Shown piece after piece: positions 26,027-33,319 of a DNA stretch of 64,000 bases. The notes beneath the pieces are model-generated. The model searched no databases. It saw nothing but the letters and a program-made list of their open reading frames with translations, and was not told the DNA's origin. Made by a program: the position numbers and the translations under genes. Positions within the stretch are counted from its first letter, which is position 1. Each line of letters starts with the position of its first letter. Source of the stretch: CCMP332 sp040218795 (GTDB lineage: Bacteria; Bacteroidota; Bacteroidia; Cytophagales; CCMP332); the NCBI GenBank assembly GCA_040218795.1, contig JAVJQT010000003.1, positions 485,937 through 549,936 of the forward strand, in the 5' to 3' direction.

Positions 26027-28125
26027 CCTAGTTTCAATTCAATTACACTTCCATCAATTGCTTTTTTTCCTGCTTTTATACTTTGGCTTTTTACCCTGCC
26101 TTTTCCCTCAAAACGAACACGCATACCACGATTTTCCAATAGATAAATGGCATCGCGGAGGGTCATACCATACACATCCGGTACAAGTCCCTCAATTATC
26201 TTTCTCTCCTTCCATTTAATGGAGTTTTGAACTGCTTTTGCCTGTACCCATTCCTGGTTTGTGGATCCGTGATTAGAAACACCCAATCTATTCAGCAGAA
26301 ACTGTAAATCCGCCTGATAGCCCGCCTGAATTACCGGGAAATAACCTGGTGTCAAATTGTTTTCTTCGTCCATTTCATCGTGCATTTGTATGTCCAGAGA
26401 ATAGATCTTATCAGCAATTTCCTTAAATACCGGTGCAGCCACATCGGTTGCATATCTTCGAAAACCTTTTGGATTATCTATGACGACTATACAGCTATAT
26501 TTTGGGTTTTCAGCAGGAAAATATCCCGCGAAGGAGGTATAATACTGTTTCACGTATTTTCCGTCTTTCAATTTCTGCGCTGTTCCCGTTTTACCTGCAA
26601 TTTTGTAGTCCGCATGTTTAATGTTTTTGGCCGTGCCATTTTCTACAACACCCTCAAGCAGAATTCGCAATTTTTTTAGGGTTTCATCAGAGCAAATTTT
26701 CTTTCGGATGGTTTTTGAAGAATAGTTTTCAATGACCCTGTCTGCTCTTAAAGCCTGTTTTACAATTATGGGCTGAATCAATTTGCCATCGTTAGCCACG
26801 GCATTGTAAAAGGCCAGTGTGTGAATGGGTGCCAGCTCCAGTTCATAACCAATTGACATCCAGGGTAGAGAAATTCCCGACCAGCTTTGATCTTCGGGAG
26901 TTTTTATTCGCGGTACGCCCTCACCAATGATTTGAAATCCGAGTGGTTTGGATAAACCAAACTGATGAAGATAATCTATGAAGCGTTGTGGATCATTCAT
27001 AAAATGATCATAGACTAATCTCGAAATTCCTATGTTGGACGATTTCTCAAATGCCTCTCTTACTGTGAGTTTCCCATAACCTCCATCTTTTGCATCGGTC
27101 ATTGGTTTAGCATTGTCAAAAAATGAATAAATACCATTTCCGGTTTCAATGCTATCGCTTATGGATAATGCGCCTTCTTCCAAAAGGGCCATCATGGAAG
27201 CGAGCTTAATGGTTGAGCCGGGTTCGGTCAATCCCTGATTTCCCACGGCAAAATTATAGGTCTCTCCGTAGCGGCCACTTTTAAGTTTTTGAAGATTGGC
27301 CATGGCTTTGATTTCCCCGGTTTTTACCTCCATCAGGATGACACAGCCCTTATCGGCGCCGTGTTGTTCTAAATGATACATTAAACTGGCTTCGGCCACA
27401 TCCTGGATATTGATGTCGATTGTAGTTTTGATATCCAGACCGTGTTTTACTTTAATATCATTACCATCAAAAACAGGTTTCCAACTCCCTCCCGACATTT
27501 TTCTGAAAAGAGCCTCACCGTTTTGGCCGGCCAGCAATTTGTTAAAACTGTATTCCAGTCCGGCACCTTTATTATTTTCATTGATGTATCCGATGGTTCT
27601 TTCACCCAAATAATCAAAGGGTTTAAAGCGCTGGTCTACTTTTTGAAATATGGCCCCGCCTTTGAGTCTTCCATTTCGGAAAACAGGCCATTTGGACATC
27701 ATTTTTTTATCCTGATAATTGATCAGTTTTCTGCTGAGCAAAAGGTATTGGCGATTTTTCAATCGCGCATTAGTGATTCTCTTTTTATAATCCAAGGCCG
27801 TTCCACCTTTGAAATAATTGGCGAGTAAGATGGAAAGCGAATCTATTTTTTGATTGAAGATTTCAACTTCAATTACAGTTGGGTCAATGGCGACTTTATA
27901 AAAAGGCAAAGACGTAGCAAGCAGGCTGCCATTGTCCGAATAAATGTTTCCTCTTGTAGCTTTGATGGTTTTGTATTGCACCGCATTTTTGGCAGAGATC
28001 TTTTTCCACTTTTGACCGTCCTTAATCTGTATATGCAGAATTCTGAACATGATCGCAAATGCAAAAAGTGCTACCATTATAAAGGCAACACGAGCTCTTA
28101 GCAATATGGATTTTTTAATATTCAC
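26023..28125 (-). CDS. ftsI: Septal peptidoglycan transpeptidase FtsI (PBP3-like) with C-terminal PASTA domain
   Basis: A 700-residue class B penicillin-binding protein. There is one N-terminal membrane helix (about residues 10-29), a dimerisation/pedestal domain starting at ATRGNIYSDNG, and a transpeptidase domain with SxxK at Ser304-Lys307 (GSTIK), SSN at 362-364 and KTG at 512-514. Residues about 638-700 form a PASTA domain (LVPDVYGMTLRDAIYLLEN). It cross-links septal wall made by FtsW. It overlaps ftsL by four bases and murE by four. E. coli PBP3 is shorter and lacks PASTA. Confidence 0.96.
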   Translation of the reverse strand: MNIKKSILLRARVAFIMVALFAFAIMFRILHIQIKDGQKWKKISAKNAVQYKTIKATRGNIYSDNGSLLATSLPFYKVAIDPTVIEVEIFNQKIDSLSILLANYFKGGTALDYKKRITNARLKNRQYLLLSRKLINYQDKKMMSKWPVFRNGRLKGGAIFQKVDQRFKPFDYLGERTIGYINENNKGAGLEYSFNKLLAGQNGEALFRKMSGGSWKPVFDGNDIKVKHGLDIKTTIDINIQDVAEASLMYHLEQHGADKGCVILMEVKTGEIKAMANLQKLKSGRYGETYNFAVGNQGLTEPGSTIKLASMMALLEEGALSISDSIETGNGIYSFFDNAKPMTDAKDGGYGKLTVREAFEKSSNIGISRLVYDHFMNDPQRFIDYLHQFGLSKPLGFQIIGEGVPRIKTPEDQSWSGISLPWMSIGYELELAPIHTLAFYNAVANDGKLIQPIIVKQALRADRVIENYSSKTIRKKICSDETLKKLRILLEGVVENGTAKNIKHADYKIAGKTGTAQKLKDGKYVKQYYTSFAGYFPAENPKYSCIVVIDNPKGFRRYATDVAAPVFKEIADKIYSLDIQMHDEMDEENNLTPGYFPVIQAGYQADLQFLLNRLGVSNHGSTNQEWVQAKAVQNSIKWKERKIIEGLVPDVYGMTLRDAIYLLENRGMRVRFEGKGRVKSQSIKAGKKAIDGSVIELKLG

Positions 28126-28487
28126 TCTTTACCAAGCTGAATTTTAAATGGGGGTTGCTGACTTTCATTTAGGCCCAGTTTTTTTACCCTGCGTGCAACT
28201 TCCGATTGTTTGCTACTGTACATGTAATCGGCTTTGAGGGTGGTATAGTCGGTTCTCAGATCATCCACCTCCTGTTTTAAGTTGTCGTATTCTCGGATCA
28301 TGCGTTCTGCGCTATGGGTAATCCCTATATAAAACAGACCCATGGCGATCATAAAAGCCGCAATGGGGACAACATTAACCGTTATGCCATTGCTTATAAA
28401 TGACTCTCTTCCAATCCACTTTTCCAGCATTTGAAAAATGCTGATGGAATTTGTACGACTTGAATTTTTGAAAGTGTTCGTAGCCAT
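28122..28487 (-). CDS. ftsL: FtsL-like cell division protein
   Basis: A 121-residue bitopic protein. A cytoplasmic N-terminus of about 40 residues leads to one membrane helix (about 42-61, VVPIAAFMIAMGLFYIGI) and a periplasmic coiled coil (SAERMIREYDNLKQEVDDLRTDY). The end carries VARRVKKLGLNES, a short motif typical of FtsL/DivIC proteins. Family assignment depends on topology and on position between rsmH and ftsI. It starts two bases after the rsmH stop. Confidence 0.88.
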   Translation of the reverse strand: MATNTFKNSSRTNSISIFQMLEKWIGRESFISNGITVNVVPIAAFMIAMGLFYIGITHSAERMIREYDNLKQEVDDLRTDYTTLKADYMYSSKQSEVARRVKKLGLNESQQPPFKIQLGKE

Positions 28488-28489
28488 AA

Positions 28490-29395
28490 TTATCTTTTTT
28501 TAGCGATTCTCAGTTTTGCGCTTCGCGCTCTGGGATTCATTTCAATTTCTTTATCACCCGGAATTATTGGTCTTCTATTGACCTCATCCATGGGTTTCAA
28601 CACATTGCCATAAAGATCTTTCTCGTCTTCGCCCTCAAATTTTCCTTTGCGGAAAAAATTCTTAACCAATCGATCTTCCAGTGAGTGATAGGACATTACA
28701 ACCATTCGGCCACCGGAAACCAATACTTCTTCGGATTGGAGCAATAATTCTTTTAAACTGTCTATTTCAGAATTCACTTCCATTCGCAAGGCCTGAAAAA
28801 CCTGAGCGCGGTATTTATTTTGTTTTTTTATCGGACATATCGGATCGATGATCGATAATAAGTCCGAAACTGTTTTAATTTCTTTCTCAACACGGGCATC
28901 AACAATGGCTTTTGCAATTCTATGGGCATTATTCAGTTCACCATATTCTCTTAGGATTCTCCTTAAATCGTTGAATTCATAACTGTTAAGAATTTCAGCG
29001 GCGGAATTGCCGGCCTTTGCATCCATTCGCATATCCAGTTCGGCTTCAGGAAAACGAAATGAAAATCCCCGGTCTGCTACATCAAACTGATGACTGGACA
29101 CGCCAAGGTCAGCCAGGATACCATCTACTTCTTCGACTTTATAAAGTCTCAGGTATTTTTTTAGATGCTGAAAATTGGCGTCCACGAAAGTAAATCGAGG
29201 ATCATTGATTTCAGAAGCATTCTTTTTGGCGTCGGAATCCTGATCAAAACCGTAAAGTTGTCCGTCCTCCATTTCTTCAAGAATGGCTTTGCTGTGACCA
29301 CCACCACCGAAAGTTACGTCTACAAAGGTGCCGCCGCCGCCGCACTGCAGTCCTTCGACACATTCACGGAGCATGACTGGCTGGTGATATTCCAT
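28490..29395 (-). CDS. rsmH: 16S rRNA (cytosine1402-N4)-methyltransferase RsmH (MraW)
   Basis: A 301-residue enzyme. The N-terminal YHQPVMLRECVEGL and SAM-binding FVDVTFGGGGHS are diagnostic; GILADLGVSSHQFD follows, then RGFSFRF..AELDMRMD and the RIAKAI helix. C-terminal VVMSYHSLEDR and RARSAKLRIAKK complete the family pattern. It methylates C1402 in the ribosomal P site. Its start overlaps the mraZ stop by one base (TAATG). Confidence 0.97.
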   Translation of the reverse strand: MEYHQPVMLRECVEGLQCGGGGTFVDVTFGGGGHSKAILEEMEDGQLYGFDQDSDAKKNASEINDPRFTFVDANFQHLKKYLRLYKVEEVDGILADLGVSSHQFDVADRGFSFRFPEAELDMRMDAKAGNSAAEILNSYEFNDLRRILREYGELNNAHRIAKAIVDARVEKEIKTVSDLLSIIDPICPIKKQNKYRAQVFQALRMEVNSEIDSLKELLLQSEEVLVSGGRMVVMSYHSLEDRLVKNFFRKGKFEGEDEKDLYGNVLKPMDEVNRRPIIPGDKEIEMNPRARSAKLRIAKKR

Positions 29396-29868
29396 TATTT
29401 CAGACTTTCAGAGTTTTTATCGGGATCTTCGGCAAATATTTCCTGTGCCATACGGGCAAATTCCTCGGGGTCGTCGTTGAGGAAGCGGTCGTATACTTTA
29501 GGATTCCATATTTCCACGCGGTCGCCCATACCGACGATTATTGCTTGTTTTTCAAGCTGTGCATAGGCCATCATGGTTTTTGGAATAAGAAAGCGCCCGT
29601 TAGAGTCCAATTCCATATCGGTAGAACCACTGAGCATTTTCCTTTGAAAGTTTCTGTTAGCTGCATCAAATTGATTCAGCCCCTGTAGTTTTTCGAGTAT
29701 TTTAAAGAATTCTGATTGTGGGCGAAGCACCAGGCAAGGTTCAAAACCGCGCGACAGCACAATGTTAGTGCCGGATTCCTGAGGAAGATTGGCTTTCACC
29801 TTAGCGGGGAGAACCACTCTGCCTTTGGCATCGATCTTTACTTCATATTCACTTGCAAAATAAACCAT
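29395..29868 (-). CDS. mraZ: Transcriptional regulator MraZ
   Basis: A 157-residue protein with two AbrB-like SpoVT/MraZ half-domains: residues about 5-50 (YEVKIDAKGRVVLPAKVKANL) and about 75-125 (STDMELDSNGRFLIPKTMMAYA), each with the DxKGR/DxNGR turn. MraZ forms oligomers, binds 10-bp direct repeats upstream of its own gene and controls the dcw cluster. Such repeats are visible at 29944-29973, overlapping the promoter. It is first in the 13-gene cluster. Confidence 0.97.
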   Translation of the reverse strand: MVYFASEYEVKIDAKGRVVLPAKVKANLPQESGTNIVLSRGFEPCLVLRPQSEFFKILEKLQGLNQFDAANRNFQRKMLSGSTDMELDSNGRFLIPKTMMAYAQLEKQAIIVGMGDRVEIWNPKVYDRFLNDDPEEFARMAQEIFAEDPDKNSESLK

Positions 29869-29916
29869 AGTGCTTGGTAATCAGGCATATGGACATTTAG
29901 TCCAATGTCATTATGA

Positions 29917-29946
29917 CAAAAATAGATATAAATATGGTTTTTACAA
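29917..29946 (-). promoter_or_regulatory. Bacteroidota-type promoter of the dcw cluster
   Basis: On the minus strand TTG (29946-29944) is followed after 19 bases by TATTTTTG (29924-29917), a full match to the TTG-N19-TAnnTTTG consensus of Bacteroidota primary sigma promoters. The mraZ ATG is about 48 bases further on. This is the only full match I found before a gene in the window. Confidence 0.7.
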
Positions 29947-29973
29947 CCACTTTCTACCACTTTTCCCCACTTT
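29944..29973 (-). promoter_or_regulatory. Putative MraZ box: three 10-bp direct repeats
   Basis: Read on the minus strand, the three consecutive decamers are AAAGTGGGGA, AAAGTGGTAG and AAAGTGGTTG: exact tandem AAAGTGG cores in perfect 10-bp phase. MraZ boxes elsewhere are TGGG/GTG-type repeats with the same 10-bp spacing. The last repeat contains the promoter TTG, so bound MraZ would cover the -33 region and repress the cluster. Confidence 0.75.
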
Positions 29974-30038
29974 TTTACAAAAATCTCCATTTGGGCTTGA
30001 AATCCAAGGATTTTTTAAGTTGAAACTAAAATTGCTTC

Positions 30039-30523
30039 CGTCATTCCAAGATCCCGATTCTTATCGGGATTCTTGGAATCTCAGTTTCTTTATAGGAGAC
30101 TCCAAGAACTCACGTCTTGGAGTGACGGCTCTTTTTGTTAGAGTATTGATGATTTGCTCCAGTATAGTCACAACCATTTGCGTCATTCCAGGATACCTGA
30201 AGGGTGTTCTTGGAATCTCAATTACTTTATTGGAGACTCCAAGAACTCGCGTCTTGCAGTGACGGCTCTTTTTGTCAGAGTATTGATGATTTGCTACAGT
30301 ATAGCCACAACCGCTTCCGTCATTCCAAGATACCTGAAGGGTGTTCTTGGAATCTCGAATCAATTGGAGACTCATTGAACTCGCGTGTTGGAGTGACGGG
30401 TCTTTTTGTGAGAGTATTGTTTATTTGCTAAAGTATAGCCAAAATCACTTCCGTCATTCCAAGATACCTGAAAGGTGTTCTTGGAATCTCAATTTCTTCA
30501 TGGGAGACTCCAAGAATCCCGAT
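30039..30523. repeat. Tandem array of four palindromic MITE-like elements
   Basis: Copies lie at 30039-30127, 30181-30264, 30318-30398 and 30452-30523 (the last cut short), with a period of 134-142 bp. Each begins CGTCATTCCAAGA and ends as the near-complement TCTTGGAGTGACG, with inner arms TCTTGGAATCTC and GAGACTCCAAGA, so a copy can fold as two hairpins or as one nested cruciform. The 53-base linkers are also conserved (CTTTTTGT.AGAGTATTG, then TTTGCT..AGTATAG), so the whole unit was duplicated. Copy 1 replaces the first loop with the perfect hairpin ATCCCGAT-TCTT-ATCGGGAT. No coding capacity is seen. Confidence 0.88.
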
Positions 30524-30555
30524 AATCCAAAAAGCTAACCAAGAAATAACTTTCT

Positions 30556-30975
30556 TTAAAGTTTATTAATTAGACCCCAATTATCTTCGATGGGTTCAGG
30601 TTTTTCAAATCCTTTTACCCATTCAACAAATAACAACCTGTACTCTTCAATCAATCCCCTAACTATTTTGAAGTAATCAAACTCTTTTAAACCAAACATT
30701 TCGAGTGAGTGATTTTGGACCATTAAATCTCTTGCTGATTTTCTAATAATCACTGCTGCTTCAATTTGGAGATCGTAAGATTTGGTTTTACTCGCTCCTG
30801 CAACTTTTACACTCAGGTTTAAAGCGTCTGAAATAATAAATTCAGAGACCTGTTTTAAAGTCGTATTCTCTTCCGGTATAAGTGAGATTATGCTTTTGCA
30901 AACCTCATATATTTCAATGCCTTTTTTAAATAAAGCACGGTCTTCCGGTTTGATATATTCCATCTTTTCAAGCAT
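30556..30975 (-). CDS. Small helical protein, possibly of the four-helix-bundle (23S rRNA IVS/Avd-like) family
   Basis: A 139-residue cytoplasmic protein with four evident amphipathic helices: about residues 14-34 (ALFKKGIEIYEVCKSIISLI), 40-60 (LKQVSEFIISDALNLSVKVA), 66-92 (SYDLQIEAAVIIRKSARDLM) and 102-124 (DYFKIVRGLIEEYRLLFVEW). Helix order and lengths fit the four-helix-bundle proteins related to those encoded in 23S rRNA intervening sequences, but no diagnostic motif settles it. Palindromic elements flank the gene on both sides (array at 30039-30523, single copy at 31198), so it may have arrived or moved with them. Confidence 0.7.
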   Translation of the reverse strand: MLEKMEYIKPEDRALFKKGIEIYEVCKSIISLIPEENTTLKQVSEFIISDALNLSVKVAGASKTKSYDLQIEAAVIIRKSARDLMVQNHSLEMFGLKEFDYFKIVRGLIEEYRLLFVEWVKGFEKPEPIEDNWGLINKL

Positions 30976-31306
30976 GTTTTAAATCTAAGACACATAAATG
31001 ATCAATAAACCATAAATGGTGCTAATCGAAGGTATCAATTCGTGAGGGACTAAAATATTCTTGTAATCCAATACAATTACTGACTTTTTACATCAAGAAT
31101 TGGCAGAAATAATGAATAGAAATACCCTTTGGAAAGTTTCTATCTCAAAGGGGAATAATTGGATGGCCAATTTTTAAACATAATCTAAACCTGCTTCCGT
31201 CATTCCAAGATACCTGAAAGGTGTTCTTGGAATCTCAATTACTTTATTGGAGAACCATGAACTCACGTCTTGCAGTGACGAATCCTTTTTATCGAAAACA
31301 TAGGTT
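30976..31306. other. Intergenic region, 331 bp, with one dispersed palindromic element
   Basis: The spacer lies between the four-helix gene start and the uup-like gene stop, both on the minus strand. Its right part is the fifth palindromic element. The rest is AT-rich, with no gene, terminator or promoter match I trust. Confidence 0.6.
31198..31280. repeat. Dispersed copy of the palindromic element
   Basis: An 83-bp copy with the same four boxes, CGTCATTCCAAGA through CAGTGACG, and the same first loop (ATACCTGAAAGGTGT) as array copy 4. It lacks the 53-base linker of the array on its right side. It ends 26 bases before the stop codon of the uup-like gene, where it may also act as a transcript-end hairpin. 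Confidence 0.88.
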
Positions 31307-33199
31307 CTAACCAAGCTCATCCAACTCCAGCCAGCGCAACATTTTTTCGTCCAGCAAATCAATGATTTCGGATATGCGCTCAGATATTTTAGTGATCTTT
31401 TCGTAATCCTCAATTCCTGAAGATAAGCTGGCTTCCAGCTCCGCTTTTTCCTCTTCTAGATTTTCAATTTCCTTCTCCAAAGCCTCAAATTCAATCTGCT
31501 CTTTATAACTGCGTTTCTTTTTTGATTTCTCAATATCCTTAGCTTTCACCCCGGCATTTTCTACTTTTTTTTCTGCTTTTGCCTTTTCTTCTTTTTCCTT
31601 TCTGTCAAGCAAATCTTCCCGGTAAGCACTATAGCTGCCATTAAAGTCTCTGACTTTGCCTTCTCCTTCAAATACAAATAAATGATCGACCAACTTATCC
31701 ATAAAGTACCTGTCGTGAGACACCATCAATAAACAACCTTTGAAATTGAGCAGAAATTCTTCCAGCCTGTTCAATGTTAAAATGTCCAGATCATTGGTTG
31801 GCTCATCGAGAATCAAAAAGTTTGGATTTTTAATTAATACGGTCAGCAAATACAAACGTCTTTTTTCTCCTCCGCTTAATTTGCTGACAGGCGTCTGCTG
31901 TTGTTTTGGTGGAAAATGAAACATATTCAAAAATTGCGAAGCGGACACTTTGCTTCCATCTGCCATTTCTATGACTTCAGCAATTTTGGTGATGATATCA
32001 ATCATCTTATCTTCTTCTTTAAAGCGGATGCCTCTTTGGGTATAATAACCTATACTTAGGGTTTGTCCGGGAATAATCTTACCCGATTCTGCTTGCAATT
32101 CTCCGGCGATCAGATTGAGAAATGTACTTTTCCCTACCCCATTTGGCCCTACAACACCGATACGCTCTCCTTTTTTAAAAGTATAAGTGAAATCATTCAA
32201 TATTTTAAGATCATCAAATGCCTTGGAGACTTTTTTCAATTCCAGGATTTTGCCTCCCAGTCTTTGCATTTTGGCTTCGAGATTGAAGTCGACTTCTTTC
32301 TTACCGGATTTGGCTTTATTTTTTGTCGCCTCAAATGCATCGATTCTATATTTGGCTTTGGTACCACGAGCTTTAGGCATTCTGCGTATCCATTCCAATT
32401 CTTTTTTCATCAATTGTTTGGCCTTGGCTACTTCAGCGGCTTGCGCCTCTTCCCGTGAAGCTTTCTTTTCCAGGTAATAGGAATAATTGCCTTTGTGGAT
32501 ATAGACTTTTTGATCTTCGAGCTCCAGAATCTGATTGCAAACCCTGTCGAGGAAATAGCGGTCGTGAGTAACCATCAAGAGGCTTATGTGCGATGCCGAT
32601 AAATACTCTTCAAGCCATTCGATCATTTCTATATCCAAATGGTTGGTCGGTTCGTCCAGAACTATCAGATCGGGATTATCAAGTAAAAGCATAGCGAGAG
32701 CCAATCTTTTCTTTTGCCCTCCAGATAATGCAGAAATTTCCATTTCAAGATCATCCAATCCAAATAGATTGATCAGTGATTTTAATTGTCGATCGTAATC
32801 CCAGGCATTTTTTTCTTCCATATCATGGGATAAATTCTCAAACTCTTTTTGTTCTTCAGGACTTGGGTTTTCAGCCTGTTTTTCAGCTGCTTTGTGATAG
32901 GCCTCGATGAGTTTCAATGTATCAGAATGAGCAGATTTTATAAATTCTGATAATTTCAGATGTCCTTTGAATTCCGGATCCTGATTGAGAAAGGATACCT
33001 TTAAATTCTGACGATAGGCCACTTCTCCACTATCGGCGCTCTCTTTTCCGGCTAAAATTTTCAATAAGGTTGATTTTCCCGCACCATTGGGAGCGATCAG
33101 TGCCATTTTATCCCCTTTACTCAAGCCCATACTCACATTCTCAAAAAGAATGCGCTCGCCAAAACTTTTTGAAATACGATCAACCGACAAATAATTCAT
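31307..33199 (-). CDS. uup: ABC-F family ATPase, Uup-like
   Basis: A 630-residue protein without membrane segments. I start it at the ATG at 33199 (MNYLSVDRISKSF); the 18 residues upstream do not look like ABC-F sequence. ABC domain 1 has Walker A APNGAGKST, signature LSGGQKKR and Walker B LIVLDEPTNHLD; domain 2 has GPNGVGKST, LSGGEKRR and FLILDEPTNDLD. A charged linker joins them (EWIRRMPKARGTKAKYR). The last about 90 residues are a coiled coil (EALEKEIENLEEEKAELEA), typical of Uup. ABC-F proteins act on ribosomes, and Uup also influences transposon excision. Confidence 0.9.
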   Translation of the reverse strand: MNYLSVDRISKSFGERILFENVSMGLSKGDKMALIAPNGAGKSTLLKILAGKESADSGEVAYRQNLKVSFLNQDPEFKGHLKLSEFIKSAHSDTLKLIEAYHKAAEKQAENPSPEEQKEFENLSHDMEEKNAWDYDRQLKSLINLFGLDDLEMEISALSGGQKKRLALAMLLLDNPDLIVLDEPTNHLDIEMIEWLEEYLSASHISLLMVTHDRYFLDRVCNQILELEDQKVYIHKGNYSYYLEKKASREEAQAAEVAKAKQLMKKELEWIRRMPKARGTKAKYRIDAFEATKNKAKSGKKEVDFNLEAKMQRLGGKILELKKVSKAFDDLKILNDFTYTFKKGERIGVVGPNGVGKSTFLNLIAGELQAESGKIIPGQTLSIGYYTQRGIRFKEEDKMIDIITKIAEVIEMADGSKVSASQFLNMFHFPPKQQQTPVSKLSGGEKRRLYLLTVLIKNPNFLILDEPTNDLDILTLNRLEEFLLNFKGCLLMVSHDRYFMDKLVDHLFVFEGEGKVRDFNGSYSAYREDLLDRKEKEEKAKAEKKVENAGVKAKDIEKSKKKRSYKEQIEFEALEKEIENLEEEKAELEASLSSGIEDYEKITKISERISEIIDLLDEKMLRWLELDELG

Positions 33200-33319
33200 G
33201 GGGCGAAAATAGTGATACTGTCCATATTTTTTGATTATTCTGTTATATGCCATTAGGGCTAAGAGAGGTCTTTAGCTTAAATTATAATTAACATATTTGC
33301 ATCAAATTTTTGAGCCTGT

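Larger units (their letters stand above)
29869..30555. other. Intergenic region, 687 bp: dcw promoter plus palindromic repeat array
   Basis: Bases 29869-29990 hold the mraZ leader, promoter and MraZ box. Bases 30039-30523 are the tandem palindromic array listed separately. Open frames read across the array on both strands have the period of the repeat and are not believable genes. Confidence 0.75.

Noticed and set aside
30039..30523. CRISPR array
   Set aside because: The period is 134-142 bp, the spacers are conserved copies rather than unique, the repeats are palindromic elements of about 85 bp, and no cas genes are present.
30061..30538. Overlapping open frames across the repeat array
   Set aside because: Their peptides repeat with the DNA unit and arise from repeated non-coding sequence; no start context or similarity supports them.
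30556..30975. Avd accessory gene of a diversity-generating retroelement
   Set aside because: No reverse transcriptase, template repeat or variable repeat is visible in the window, so a retroelement is not supported despite the helical bundle shape.
33200..33253. N-terminal extension of the ABC-F protein
   Set aside because: The 18 added residues precede the normal ABC-F beginning (MNYLSVDRISKSFGE) and lie in AT-rich upstream DNA.
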